64,000 nt of DNA. It comes from Halomonas litopenaei. GTDB lineage: Bacteria > Pseudomonadota > Gammaproteobacteria > Pseudomonadales > Halomonadaceae. Each line of letters starts with the position of its first letter. Positions within the stretch are counted from its first letter, which is position 1. The stretch lies in contig NZ_PXNS01000004.1 of the NCBI RefSeq assembly GCF_003045775.1, forward strand, positions 186,001-250,000, in the 5' to 3' direction. Position numbers and translations under genes: made by a program. Below are positions 16,961-25,911 of this stretch, piece after piece. The notes under the pieces are model-generated. The model was given only the letters and a program-made list of their open reading frames with translations. It ran no database searches and was not told where the DNA came from.

Positions 16961-17018
16961 CTGGCGTGAACGTTACGCTTCTCTGGCGTGGACGTTTCTC
17001 TTCTCTGGCGTGGACGTT
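16961..17018. repeat. 22-bp tandem repeat after the alginate lyase gene
   Basis: CTTCTCTGGCGTGGACGTT occurs twice (16978-16996 and 17000-17018), a 22-bp period. A partial third copy with one change, CTGGCGTGAACGTTACG, lies at 16961-16977. The array sits between the tRNA terminator and the 3' end of the alginate lyase gene (17039). The rest of the 16746-17038 interval shows no gene. Confidence 0.65.
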
Positions 17019-17038
17019 ACCGGGCGCTCGCTGGACGC

Positions 17039-18169
17039 TTACTCGACCGGGCCGCTATCCAGCTCGCTGAACACGACCTGGGCGTAGTCGCCGTGTTGCT
17101 GGTCGGTTTCCCACACCCCGGTACCCAGGCAGGCGCCAGATTCCGGCTTGGTGTTGCACTGGTTATAGGAACCCGCCTTGAAGTACATCCAGTCACCGGC
17201 GTATCCCTGCGGATGGTCGGCCTCGTCGACCTCACCGTCGGGACCGACGTTGTCGGCCAGGTTCTGCTCGAAGGTGCGGGTGGGGTGGCCGTCTGACGCG
17301 AAGGTCAGGTGCATGACGTCGTCCTTGACCTCGACCCGATAGCGGAAGCTCTCGCCCAGGGCGATGCCCGCCTCGCCCGGATCCTCGCTGCCGCTCCAGT
17401 CGTTGCCCCACACCGCGTGGCTGATATCGATGCGCTCGGGGTCATCCTTCTCGAGGTTGCGTTCGTAGTTCCAGAACACCGAGCCGGTCTCGTGGTCGGG
17501 AAACTTCTTGTAGTAGATCTTCAGCGGTTCGTTGCCGTGGCCGAAGCCATTGTCCTGGGCCAGCACCGCTTCGTCCTTGCCGGCGTGGATCTGGCCGATG
17601 ACCACCGAATAGGCCGCTGCCCGGTCGGGCTTGTCGGTGCGCTCGGCGACGTGATCGACCCGCTGCGTAGCATCGAGGTAGCCGCCGATCTGGGCGTAGC
17701 GGTCAGCCTCGGGGTGAGAGGCGAGGGCAAAGTTCTGCTCAGGTGCCTTGGGGCCGAAGGCGTCGTCGGCGCCGGCCAGCATCTGGCGCAGTTCGGTGCG
17801 TGCATTGCTGGAATTGGGGGTGGTGAAGGCGCTGTTGGGGGTCACGAAGACCAGATTATTGTTGTCGTTCAGATAGTAGTAGTCCGGATGTTGATAGGAC
17901 TGAAGCTCGCCGACCGATATCTCGTCGACGTCGTCGTCGCCGTCGGCGTCCATGGGCAGGGTCAACTTCCAGGTCGTGAGGTCGAAGACTTGCGCCGGAG
18001 GCGTACCCTCGTCGGCGGCCATGGAGGATACACCGAAGGAGGAGACGGCCAGGGCCGACAGCGCGACGATCAGGGGCTTGCGAAGGGGGTGTCGAAGGGA
18101 CTGGTAAAGGGGCTGGCAAAGGGAATGGCGGTGGGAGAGAAAACGGCTGAGATGGTCGTGTTCGAGCAC
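17039..18169 (-). CDS. Secreted alginate lyase, polysaccharide lyase family 7
   Basis: 376 residues. All three PL7 catalytic motifs are present: 'ARTELRQM' (R-T-E-L-R), 'VIGQIHAG' (Q-I-H) and 'YFKAGSYNQC' (Y-x-K-A-G-x-Y-x-Q). These supply the catalytic His and Tyr and the Arg/Gln that neutralise the uronate. The Q-I-H variant is associated with G-containing blocks. A signal peptide is present, but with an unusually long basic n-region of about 31 residues before 'LIVALSALAVSSFGVSSMA'. I keep the GTG at 18169 because AAGGAA lies 7 bases upstream. Two to four Cys near the C terminus may form a disulfide. Product is exported to degrade alginate extracellularly. Confidence 0.92.
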   Translation of the reverse strand: MLEHDHLSRFLSHRHSLCQPLYQSLRHPLRKPLIVALSALAVSSFGVSSMAADEGTPPAQVFDLTTWKLTLPMDADGDDDVDEISVGELQSYQHPDYYYLNDNNNLVFVTPNSAFTTPNSSNARTELRQMLAGADDAFGPKAPEQNFALASHPEADRYAQIGGYLDATQRVDHVAERTDKPDRAAAYSVVIGQIHAGKDEAVLAQDNGFGHGNEPLKIYYKKFPDHETGSVFWNYERNLEKDDPERIDISHAVWGNDWSGSEDPGEAGIALGESFRYRVEVKDDVMHLTFASDGHPTRTFEQNLADNVGPDGEVDEADHPQGYAGDWMYFKAGSYNQCNTKPESGACLGTGVWETDQQHGDYAQVVFSELDSGPVE

Positions 18170-18289
18170 GGCGTTGTTCCTTGTTGTGCTGGGGTGGCAT
18201 CAGCAAGGCTAGAATTGCGTTTCAATATTGTCAAAGATGATTCATCAAAAATAAAACGAGGTTTTGTTTGTGTGGGTTCCATGCCTGAT

Positions 18290-18314
18290 AAAAAAAGCCG
18301 CCCGGAAGGGCGGC
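18290..18314 (-). terminator. Terminator of the NIT chemoreceptor gene
   Basis: Reading the minus strand, GCCGCCC, a TTCC loop and GGGCGGC are followed by a run of seven T (A-run at 18290-18296 on the plus strand). It lies 22 bases after the receptor stop codon and also insulates the alginate lyase promoter. Confidence 0.88.
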
Positions 18315-18335
18315 AAGGCGGGGAACCTGTAGGGC

Positions 18336-20342
18336 CTATGCGTGGCAGTCGACAAGGGTGGCCTGGGGTGAGCCGATAAGCGGCCCGTCTTCCGACGTGG
18401 CGTGAAGGGCCGTTGGCACATCGACCTTGAAGCGGCCCACCAGCGAGGCCATGTCGCGAGCCCGCTTGTCGAGGGACTCGCTGGCGGTGGCAACGCGTTC
18501 GACCAGGCCGGTGTTGCGCTGGGTGACGTCCTCGAGTTGCGCCAGTGCCTGAGTGATCTGTTCGATACCCAGCGACTGCTCGGTCGCCGCGGTGGAAATC
18601 TCCGACACCAGGGTCGCCGTCTGCTGGGCATGCTCGGAGATGGTGACCAGCGCCTCGCTGGTGGAGGTCACCAGGCGCTCGCCCTTGTCGACCCGCTGCG
18701 TACTGGTGGTGATCAACCGGCGGATCAGGGTGGCTTCCTCTGCGCAGCGGCTGGCGAGTTTCTGCACCTCCGAGGCCACCACCGAAAACCCTCGACCCTG
18801 GTCGCCGGCGCGCGCCGCCTCCACCGAAGCGTTCAGGGCCAGAATATTGGTCTGGAAGGCGATGTCGTCGATGGCCTCGACGATCCTGGTGACTTCCTGG
18901 TTGGCGTCGCGAATCTGTTCCATGGCCGTTCGGGTCTGGGCGGCGTTCTGGCTCAGGTCGTTGGCGCGGCAGGCGACTTCACGGGTCATTTCCTGCGCCT
19001 GGCGAGCGGAATCAGAGGTCTGCTTCACGGTGGCGGTGATCTGCTCCATGCTGGAAGCGGTCTGGATCAGTGAGGCCGCCTGCTGCTCCGTCCTGCTCGC
19101 CAGGTCCTGGTTGCCCCGGGTGATTTCTCCACTGACCGCCTCGACGGCGCTGGCGCTCTTCTTCAGGTTGACCACCAGGCTGGCAATATTGCTCAGCGAG
19201 TCGTTGAAAGCGCGGTAAAGCTGCGACAGCTCGTCCTTGCCGGGTACCGCCAGTCGCTTGGTCAGGTCATCCTTCTGCTCGCTGATGTCCATCAGGGCAA
19301 TCTTTAGAGGACGCACCACGCTGCGGGCGGTGATGATCGAAAAGGCAAGGGTGACGAGCAAGACGGCAAGCATGACCAGGGCGTGCTTGAGCAGGTAGCT
19401 GAAGGACGCTTTCTGCAAGTCGTCAATACGTGCCAGAAGGTACTGCTCTGCCGACCGGGAGATCTGCTGAATGCCATCGATATACTCGGTCTGGGCCTCG
19501 AACCACTCCTGGTGATCGATACCGAAGCCGCCGCTTGAGGCCTTTTCGAGGACCACGCTGCGCATGGCATTCAAACGCTCGCCAAGTGCGCTGTCGGTCA
19601 GCGTCTTGAGCTCCTCCTGAACCCTCGGTGATGAAAGCTCGAAGAAGTTCTTCTTGTGCACATCGGACTTCACGATCAACGAAAGCAGCTTCCTGAACAT
19701 TACTGGCGATATCGCGTCGGCGCTGAAAGATGCCGCCAGTACCGCCCGTTCTATGCCGGCCAGCTCCTTGATGTTCAAAAGGTCGTAATAGGCCGTCAGC
19801 TGACGGGCGACTTCTCCCTGATCGACGCCAAAGGTCAGCTTGGCGACGATATCGATCAGCGCCTCGTTGATGTTGGTATAAGCGTCCGTCGATGCTTCGG
19901 CAGAGATGTCGAGACCATCGACCTTGCGCCGTAGGTCATCCTTCTCCTCAAGCAGATGCTTCGCCAGATCGACCTGTGCTTCGATTCGAGGGTCGTGACG
20001 GGAAAAATCGATGTCAGCGATGTAGCGGTCAAATGATTCGGCCTGGGTATTGGTCGCCTCACGTTGCACCGGTAGCTCTGTATGATAGTTGCGGCCCTGA
20101 CTGCTGAGAAAGGCGGCCGTCATCCCCCGTTCGCGCTGAAGTTCGTGCACCAGATTGGCCGAATGACGCCCGAGAATCGCCACCTCTTGAAGATTGTCCA
20201 TTCGGGTGACGACCGCCTGGCGTTCCAGCACCGTGGAGAGCGTCATCCAGAGGATGGAAAGCAGCGGCAAGAAAAGCACCAGGAAGAACTTTCTTCCCAT
20301 GGTCAGGCGATCAAGGAGTGATGTCATTGGCAGAGGGCTCAT
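18336..20342 (-). CDS. Methyl-accepting chemotaxis protein with NIT sensor domain
   Basis: About 668 residues. A first membrane segment ('[20 protein letters not shown]') is followed by a periplasmic NIT (nitrate/nitrite sensing) domain recognised by '[19 protein letters not shown]'. A second membrane segment lies near residue 325, then HAMP and a signalling domain with the hairpin tip '[20 protein letters not shown]'. It ends 'ATLVDCHA' and lacks the WExF tail of the receptors in the che cluster. NIT domains are linked to nitrate or nitrite sensing in some proteins; the ligand here is unproven. Start is uncertain among TTG 20357, ATG 20342 and ATG 20327. A sigma-28-like promoter lies about 100 bases upstream. 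Confidence 0.92.
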   Translation of the reverse strand: MSPLPMTSLLDRLTMGRKFFLVLFLPLLSILWMTLSTVLERQAVVTRMDNLQEVAILGRHSANLVHELQRERGMTAAFLSSQGRNYHTELPVQREATNTQAESFDRYIADIDFSRHDPRIEAQVDLAKHLLEEKDDLRRKVDGLDISAEASTDAYTNINEALIDIVAKLTFGVDQGEVARQLTAYYDLLNIKELAGIERAVLAASFSADAISPVMFRKLLSLIVKSDVHKKNFFELSSPRVQEELKTLTDSALGERLNAMRSVVLEKASSGGFGIDHQEWFEAQTEYIDGIQQISRSAEQYLLARIDDLQKASFSYLLKHALVMLAVLLVTLAFSIITARSVVRPLKIALMDISEQKDDLTKRLAVPGKDELSQLYRAFNDSLSNIASLVVNLKKSASAVEAVSGEITRGNQDLASRTEQQAASLIQTASSMEQITATVKQTSDSARQAQEMTREVACRANDLSQNAAQTRTAMEQIRDANQEVTRIVEAIDDIAFQTNILALNASVEAARAGDQGRGFSVVASEVQKLASRCAEEATLIRRLITTSTQRVDKGERLVTSTSEALVTISEHAQQTATLVSEISTAATEQSLGIEQITQALAQLEDVTQRNTGLVERVATASESLDKRARDMASLVGRFKVDVPTALHATSEDGPLIGSPQATLVDCHA

Positions 20343-20437
20343 GCTGGGAGGGGCCAACCGGCAGTCATGGCATGAGCGAAGTCATATCCTGGCTTGCTCA
20401 TCGCTCGGACTGCCTCCGGTTAGCAGCGATGCCAGGG

Positions 20438-20465
20438 TTATCGACCCATGAAAGCGTCAAGTTGA
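20438..20465 (-). promoter_or_regulatory. Sigma-28 (FliA) type promoter for the NIT receptor
   Basis: On the minus strand, TCAACTTG (20465-20458), a 12-base spacer and GTCGATAA (20445-20438) resemble the flagellar sigma-28 consensus TAAAGTTT-N11-GCCGATAA, with seven of eight matches in the -10 element and five of eight in the -35. Position and orientation suit the receptor gene. fliA is encoded in this window. Confidence 0.6.
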
Positions 20466-20583
20466 GAGGAATATGCTAAAGCGCTTCGCACCAATGATCT
20501 GGGTCATGAGAGCAGCCGGTTCTCGGCCCTGATGCTCAGGTTTAACCCAGATATTCACTGGATGATGGAGGTTTAACGAGAAT

Positions 20584-20612
20584 GGCCGCCCCGGAGGGCG
20601 GCCTGTCTTTTT
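20584..20612 (+). terminator. Plus-strand terminator without an obvious upstream gene
   Basis: GGCCGCCC (20584-20591) and GGGCGGCC (20596-20603) form an 8-bp stem with a CGGA loop, followed by TGTCTTTTT. The T-run is on the plus strand, but both flanking genes are on the minus strand. It may also help end the symporter transcript, but the minus-strand side is not T-rich. A small RNA ending here is possible. Confidence 0.55.
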
Positions 20613-20664
20613 GCCCGAACCTCAGAGCTCTAGTCCTGAAGGCGAGTCGGGGGGATGTTTTCGG

Positions 20665-22146
20665 TCAAGCAGGGTGGTCAGGGAAGGATGCGTTCGGATG
20701 GCGGGCATGGGCGCGATGGCTGCGACCGACGAGGGTCACGCCGATATACAGAGCCGACGACACCACGCAGCCGGTCAGCGGACCGATCAACCAGCCCACA
20801 TCGGCGAACAGCATCATGTAGCCGCTGGTGAAGAAGCCGCCGAGCATGGCCGCCAGCGCCCCCCAGGCCGAGCCCTGCCAGAAGGTCGAGATGAACACCG
20901 GTCCGATCAGGCTGGCGAGCAGGGTGCCGGTGCCAAGGATGCCGAGCCAGGACAGCATGAAGGGCGGTGCGTAGAGCATCATCAGCAGCGCCAGCACCCC
21001 GAGCACCAGCACCGCGGCCCGGTTCAGGCCCAGGACGCGCCGTGCCGAAGGCTGGCGTTCGGCAAAGATCGCCAGGCGCAGGTCGTGGGAGACGCTGGAG
21101 GCCACGGTGTGCAAAAGGGAGTTGGCGGTGGACTTCATGGCGAAGATGATGAACAAGGTGATGACGCCCTGGATCGCCGGATGCATGAACTGCTCGAGAT
21201 AGACCGGCATGGCGCTGTCGGGGTCCGCCAGGCCCGGCAGCTTGACCCTGACGTAGAGCCCGACCAGCGGAATCAGACTGAGCAGGCCGCCGAGCACCGC
21301 GACGTAGATGCCGACCTTGTGCAGCTTGACCTCGGGCTTGAAGGCCAGGAAGCGGATCGCCATGAACGGCAGCACCGCCGCGAACAGAAAGGCGTAGGGC
21401 AGGACCAGGAAGACGTTGCCTCTGGAGGCGCCGTAGTGGGCCCCGTTGGTCGGGTTCAACAGCTCCGGGTCGATGGCGTTCAAGCCGCTTTCCCACTCGT
21501 TCACGTCAATGGTGGTCAGCATCTGGATGACGATGATGACCGCCGCCAGGGCCATGCCCCAGACCATGATGGTGTCGGTCCAGGCCACTGCGGCCAGCCC
21601 CCCGAGCATGGTGTAGAGGATGATCACCCCGACCATCAGCATGGCGCTCTGGTCGAGCTCGATGCCCAGCCAGCTGGCACCCAGAAGCCCCACCGCCTTG
21701 ATCTGACTGGTCAGGAAGACCAGCAGCAGCACCACGGTGATGATCGCCGATACCGCCTGCAGCACTCGCCCCATGGCGCCGCCGCCGTGGGACTGGCCGA
21801 TGTACTCGGGGATGGTGTTGCTGCCCATCTCGATCGCCTTGCGCTGCATGAAGCGGGCGAAGTAGAGCACCGCGATGACCATCGCCGGTGCAAAGAAGAA
21901 GTTGCCCAGCACCTCGATGGCACCAAACTGGTAGGTGACCCCGGGCGAGCCCATGAAGCCCCAGCCGCTGAATCCGGTGGCAACGATGGTACCGGCACCG
22001 ACGAAGGCCCCCAGCGAGCGCCCGGCGACCAGGAAGCCGGCGGCGTCATCCTTGTGCATGCGCCGCGAGGACAGGTAGCCCAGATAGAGCATCAGGCCGA
22101 AGGTCATCAGCAGAAGCGCCCAATTGAACAGGGTAAAGGAGTCCAT
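20665..22146 (-). CDS. Sodium:solute symporter (SSS family)
   Basis: 493 residues with about thirteen membrane helices, typical of the SSS family. The N-terminal part has 'GYLSSRRMHKDDAAGFLVAG' and 'VATGFSGWGFMGSPGVTYQF', the sodium and substrate region, and 'SNTIPEYIGQ' follows helix 3. Helix 8 contains 'FAMKSTANSLLHTVASSVSH', carrying conserved Ser residues. An ATG at 22146 with GAGG upstream is preferred over the overlapping GTG at 22155. The preceding 35-residue gene ends five bases before this start. Creatinase lies on the other side of the divergent LysR gene, so creatine or a related guanidino compound is a plausible substrate. Confidence 0.9.
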   Translation of the reverse strand: MDSFTLFNWALLLMTFGLMLYLGYLSSRRMHKDDAAGFLVAGRSLGAFVGAGTIVATGFSGWGFMGSPGVTYQFGAIEVLGNFFFAPAMVIAVLYFARFMQRKAIEMGSNTIPEYIGQSHGGGAMGRVLQAVSAIITVVLLLVFLTSQIKAVGLLGASWLGIELDQSAMLMVGVIILYTMLGGLAAVAWTDTIMVWGMALAAVIIVIQMLTTIDVNEWESGLNAIDPELLNPTNGAHYGASRGNVFLVLPYAFLFAAVLPFMAIRFLAFKPEVKLHKVGIYVAVLGGLLSLIPLVGLYVRVKLPGLADPDSAMPVYLEQFMHPAIQGVITLFIIFAMKSTANSLLHTVASSVSHDLRLAIFAERQPSARRVLGLNRAAVLVLGVLALLMMLYAPPFMLSWLGILGTGTLLASLIGPVFISTFWQGSAWGALAAMLGGFFTSGYMMLFADVGWLIGPLTGCVVSSALYIGVTLVGRSHRAHARHPNASFPDHPA

Positions 22147-22151
22147 GTGCG

Positions 22152-22259
22152 TCACCTCGGTTGGCGGGCCTTGAGTTCTCGACGCAGGTAGGCTGCACCG
22201 GTGTGAATCAGCATGTAGAGCGTTAGAATGGCAAAGGTGGTCAATACCCAGGAGTTCAT
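22152..22259 (-). CDS. 35-residue single-pass membrane protein, symporter accessory
   Basis: A micro-gene encoding 35 residues: one hydrophobic helix ('SWVLTTFAILTLYMLIHTGA') and a basic tail ('LRRELKARQPR'). TAGAGG lies upstream of the ATG at a normal distance. It is the first gene of the symporter transcript, separated by only five bases. Small one-helix partners of SSS symporters are known elsewhere; that role is inferred here from position and topology. Confidence 0.75.
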   Translation of the reverse strand: MNSWVLTTFAILTLYMLIHTGAAYLRRELKARQPR

Positions 22260-22416
22260 GAGGAAGCCTCTATTGTTTGTTGTTGGACGTCGACAATCGG
22301 CAGTCGTCGAGAGGTAGCGTCGATCTCCATCGACAGATTCAAGGTATTTTCTTGCCGCTGATGCGACCAATAAGAACGACAAATCGATGCATGATCTATG
22401 CCAATGAGGCCCCAGG

Positions 22417-23313
22417 TTGAAGACGATACCGAGTGAGTTATTGCGTACCTTCGTGACCATCAATGAGCTGGGAGGCTTTACCGCGGCAGGAGAGCGCCTG
22501 GGGCGTTCCCAGCCCGCCATCAGCCTGCAGATGAAGAAGCTCGAGGAGATGCTGGGTACTCGCCTGTTTCTGCGCGGAAGTCAGCTGGAAATGACCCAGG
22601 ATGGTGACTATCTCTACCAGGAAGCCAGGGCCATGCTGGCGATCAATGATCGGCTGGTGGAGAAGCTTTGCGGAGGGGGCGTCAGTGGCAAGGTAAGGCT
22701 AGGTATTCCCAACGATTTCGAGCTGGCATTTGTGCCGCGAGTGCTGAGGAATCTGGCGCGGGTCTACCCCAATATCGAGGTCGAGGTCGACTGTGAAATC
22801 AGCAAGGTCATACTCCAGCGTTTTCACCGGCACCACTACGATATCGCCCTGGTGATGGAGCCGGAAAGGGTCGACGATGATCGCGATGCTCGGGATATCC
22901 GGGTAGATGACCTGGTCTGGGTGGTCGGCGACACGGCATTGCTGGAGGGTGAAGCGCCGCTGCCTCTGGTCACCTATCCCCTGGGGTGCCTGTACCGCTC
23001 GGCGGCGGAAGCGGCGTTGAGGGCCAGGGCGATGCCCTATCGGGTGAGCTACGCCAGTACCAGTCTGCTCGGAATCTTCACCGCGGTGGAGGAGGGCCTG
23101 GGCGTGACCGCCCTGGCGCGCAGCGTCAGCCCCGACCACTTGCACTGCGTGGATGGGGCGGACCGGCTGCCCGAGCTTGGACGCGTCACCTTCGGCCTGC
23201 ACTACCAGACCGGCGAGCTGTCCGTGGCGGCGCACCACGTGCTGGACTACCTCAGGGCCGGGCTCGCCGACATGGGGGGCGAGCGGCCCCCCATGTCACG
23301 TCCCGGCCGGTGA
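22417..23313 (+). CDS. LysR-type regulator beside symporter and creatinase
   Basis: 298 residues. The N-terminal helix-turn-helix ('LRTFVTINELGGFTAAGERL', 'GRSQPAISLQMKKLEEMLG') is followed by a periplasmic-binding-fold effector domain. A TTG start with GAGG 7 bases upstream is required to include the whole first helix. It is divergent from the symporter pair and convergent with creatinase (13 bases between stops), so it is the natural candidate to regulate both. Confidence 0.92.
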   Translation: MKTIPSELLRTFVTINELGGFTAAGERLGRSQPAISLQMKKLEEMLGTRLFLRGSQLEMTQDGDYLYQEARAMLAINDRLVEKLCGGGVSGKVRLGIPNDFELAFVPRVLRNLARVYPNIEVEVDCEISKVILQRFHRHHYDIALVMEPERVDDDRDARDIRVDDLVWVVGDTALLEGEAPLPLVTYPLGCLYRSAAEAALRARAMPYRVSYASTSLLGIFTAVEEGLGVTALARSVSPDHLHCVDGADRLPELGRVTFGLHYQTGELSVAAHHVLDYLRAGLADMGGERPPMSRPGR

Positions 23314-23326
23314 TCGCCGGATCGGT

Positions 23327-24535
23327 TCAACCCACGATGTTATGCGCCGGCCCGTAGGGGAAGCCGGTGATATTGTCGACACCGTCTTCCTTGACCACCA
23401 GGATGTCGTGCTCGCGGTAGCCACCGGCGCCGGGCTGGCCTTCGGGAATCATCAGCATGGGCTCCATCGACACCACCATGTTGGGCTCCAGTACGGTGTC
23501 GATGTCCTCGCGCAGTTCGAGACCCGCCTCGCGGCCATAGTAGTGGCTCAGGGTGCCGAAGGAGTGCCCGTAGCCAAAGGTGCGGTACTTGAGGACGTCG
23601 TGTCTGGCGAAGATCTCGTTGAGCTCGTGGGCGATGTCGCTGCAGCGGGCGCCGGGGCGAATCAGCTGCTGTCCGCGCTCGTGGACCTCGCAGTTGATCT
23701 CCCACAGCCGCAGATGGGCATCGCTTGCGTGCTCGCAGAACAGGGTGCGCTCCAGCGCCGTGTAGTAGCCCGAGATCATTGGGAAGGTGTTGAGGCTCAG
23801 GATGTCGCCGGGACGCACGCGACGGCTGGTGACCGGATTGTGGGCGCCGTCGGTGTTGATGCCGGACTGGAACCACACCCAGGTGTCCATCAGCTCGCTC
23901 TGCGGGTAGGTCTTGGCGATCTCGCGCACCATGGCGCTCTGGCCGGCCAGCGCCACTTCGTACTCGGGCACCCCGGCGGCGATGGCGTCGCGTACCGCGA
24001 CACCGCCCACGTCGGCGATACGCGCCCCCTGACGGATCAGCGCGATCTCTTCGGCGGACTTGATCATGCGCATCTGCATGGTGGGTACGCCGATGTCGAC
24101 CAGCTCTACCTCGCCAAGGGCGCTTTCCAGCTTGTCGCGGTTGGCCAGGGTCAGATGGTCGAACTCCACCCCGATGCGTCGTTTGCCTTCGCATAGCCGC
24201 ATGATGGCCTTGAAGAAGTTGTCCTTCTGCCAGTCGGTGTAGACGATGTTGTCGCCCAGACGGTTTCGCCGATACGGTTGGCCGCCGTCGATGTTGGCGC
24301 TGACGGTAGTAAAGCCTTCCTGGGTCACCACCAGTCCATAGTCGCGGCCGAAGCGACAATAGACGAAGTCACTGAAGTAATTGATGTTGTGATAGGAGGT
24401 CAGGACCACGGCATCGACCTGCTGCTCGGCCATGTGCTGGCGTAGACGGGCCAGGCGGCCCTGCATCTCGGTGTCGCTGAAGGTGGGGGTGACCTTTTCA
24501 CCGTTGGGGATCTCGATCAGAGAGGGCAGTTGCAT
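23327..24535 (-). CDS. Creatinase (creatine amidinohydrolase)
   Basis: 402 residues, hydrolysing creatine to sarcosine and urea. It has the pita-bread fold of M24 peptidases but the residues of creatinase: 'LTSYHNINYFSDFVYCRFGR', 'SANIDGGQPYRRN', 'VYTDWQ', 'TWVWFQSGINTDGAHNPVTS' carrying the catalytic His near residue 230, 'GYGHSFGTLSHYYGREAGLE' and 'SMEPMLMIPEG'. This matches Pseudomonas creatinase through most of the length from memory, so I call creatinase rather than a generic Xaa-Pro peptidase. Start ATG has AAGGAG just upstream. No creatininase or sarcosine oxidase gene is nearby. Confidence 0.92.
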   Translation of the reverse strand: MQLPSLIEIPNGEKVTPTFSDTEMQGRLARLRQHMAEQQVDAVVLTSYHNINYFSDFVYCRFGRDYGLVVTQEGFTTVSANIDGGQPYRRNRLGDNIVYTDWQKDNFFKAIMRLCEGKRRIGVEFDHLTLANRDKLESALGEVELVDIGVPTMQMRMIKSAEEIALIRQGARIADVGGVAVRDAIAAGVPEYEVALAGQSAMVREIAKTYPQSELMDTWVWFQSGINTDGAHNPVTSRRVRPGDILSLNTFPMISGYYTALERTLFCEHASDAHLRLWEINCEVHERGQQLIRPGARCSDIAHELNEIFARHDVLKYRTFGYGHSFGTLSHYYGREAGLELREDIDTVLEPNMVVSMEPMLMIPEGQPGAGGYREHDILVVKEDGVDNITGFPYGPAHNIVG

Positions 24536-24783
24536 AGGGGCTCCTTGTAATTCTTGGCCGACAGGGCGGTGGTTCTCATCCTGCGCTGGCGCCAGCCTCG
24601 ACGCTGACCACCACGCTGGATCGACTATCGCCGTGGAGCCGTCAACGGCGCCAATCACAACCGCAAATGCCCCCATTTGCGCCAAAAAAATGGTTCTTGA
24701 ACAGTGCGTTAAAGGAGTGTCTGGAAGCGCTTGTGGTTGCCGCCCCAGGCCTGTCGAAGGGCCACCCTGACCACTGTCCAATG

Positions 24784-24812
24784 GCTTTGCATAAATCAGG
24801 CTTATGCAAAGC
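24784..24812. promoter_or_regulatory. Operator-like 11-bp inverted repeat between creatinase and TRAP operon
   Basis: GCTTTGCATAA (24784-24794) and TTATGCAAAGC (24802-24812) are perfect inverted copies around a 7-base spacer. The surrounding bases are AT-rich compared with the neighbours. Within it TTTGCATAA..TTATGCAAA has the dyad geometry of a dimeric regulator site. It is in the divergent promoter region of creatinase and the first TRAP operon. Confidence 0.6.
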
Positions 24813-24933
24813 ATAAAATCTTGAAAATTGTCTAATACGCCTACCTGGCCGAGTCTCAAGTGACGCCTGTCTTGCCGTTAACAAAGCGGTGGCGGGCCCA
24901 GATCACAATCACAACGACTCAACGGGTACCCCC

Positions 24934-25911
24934 ATGACCTCCAGGATGCTCCCCCTGCTGGCGCTTGGCGCCTTCGCCGGTCTTTCCACCTCGGCCCAGG
25001 CCCTCGACATCAAGCTCGGCCATGTGCTGGCCCCGACCCATAGCTGGCATATCGCCGCCGAAGGCTTCGCCGACGAAGTGCGCGAGGCCACCGAGGGTCG
25101 CGTCAACTTCCAGGTCTTCCCCAGCGGCCAGCTCGGCAACGAAAAGACCATGGTCGAAGGCATGCAGATCGGCAGCGTGCCCGCCGGGGTGATCGGCTGC
25201 GGCTCCTTCCAACCGCTGGACGCCCGCTTCGGCATCGTCGAGCTGCCCTACTCCTGGGCGGACCGCCAAGACGCCTACGCCGCCTACGACGGTGAGCTGG
25301 GCGAGGCGCTGGAAGCCATCGCTTCCGACTACAACATGAAGATCCTGTCCTGGTGGGAGAACGGCTTCCGCCACGTCACCAACAACCAGGGCCCGGTCGA
25401 GACCCCCGAGGACCTGGCCGGCCTGAAGATCCGGGTAACCCCAGACAAGATGCGCCTGGATACCTTCACCGCGCTTGGCGCGAGTCCGGCCCCGCTGTCC
25501 TTCGGCGAGCTCTACTCGGCGCTGCAGCAGGGGGTGTTCGACGCCCAGGAAAACCCGCTGTCGATCATCCATTCCTCGTCCTTCTTCGAGGTCCAGGACT
25601 ACGTTTCGCTGACCGGACACGTATGGGCACCGGCCTGCCTGACCGTCGCCAACAACGTCTGGCAGCGCCTGTCCGAGGACGACCAGGCGGCGGTCCAGCA
25701 GTTGGCCGACGCCTGGCGTGACGAACAGCGCCGCATGACCCAGGAGGACGACTCGCGCCTGGTGGCCGAGCTCGAGGCCGAAGGCATGAGCGTCAACGAG
25801 GTCGATACCGCGCCGTTCAATGCCGCCGTCCAGGGCGTCTGGGCCGACTACGAAGACGTCTTCGGCAGCGACCTGATGGCGCTGGTGAAGCGCTACCGCG
25901 AAGGGCAGTGA
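24934..25911 (+). CDS. dctP: TRAP transporter substrate-binding protein (DctP family), system 1
   Basis: 325 residues. A signal peptide ('MLPLLALGAFAGLSTSAQA') is followed by 'LDIKLGHVLAPTHSWHIAAE' and 'INFQVFPSGQLG'-like VNFQVFPSGQLGNEK, standard for DctP proteins. 'AGLKIRVTPDKM' carries the Arg that binds the substrate carboxylate, and 'SFGELYSALQQGVFDAQENP' is the family signature. It delivers an organic acid to the DctQM permease encoded immediately downstream; the stop overlaps the next start. Confidence 0.93.
   Translation: MTSRMLPLLALGAFAGLSTSAQALDIKLGHVLAPTHSWHIAAEGFADEVREATEGRVNFQVFPSGQLGNEKTMVEGMQIGSVPAGVIGCGSFQPLDARFGIVELPYSWADRQDAYAAYDGELGEALEAIASDYNMKILSWWENGFRHVTNNQGPVETPEDLAGLKIRVTPDKMRLDTFTALGASPAPLSFGELYSALQQGVFDAQENPLSIIHSSSFFEVQDYVSLTGHVWAPACLTVANNVWQRLSEDDQAAVQQLADAWRDEQRRMTQEDDSRLVAELEAEGMSVNEVDTAPFNAAVQGVWADYEDVFGSDLMALVKRYREGQ

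Noticed and set aside
20611..22191. A 526-residue plus-strand open frame antisense to the symporter
   Set aside because: Very rich in Gln, His and Glu, an artefact of reading a membrane protein backwards; no ribosome binding site or domain.
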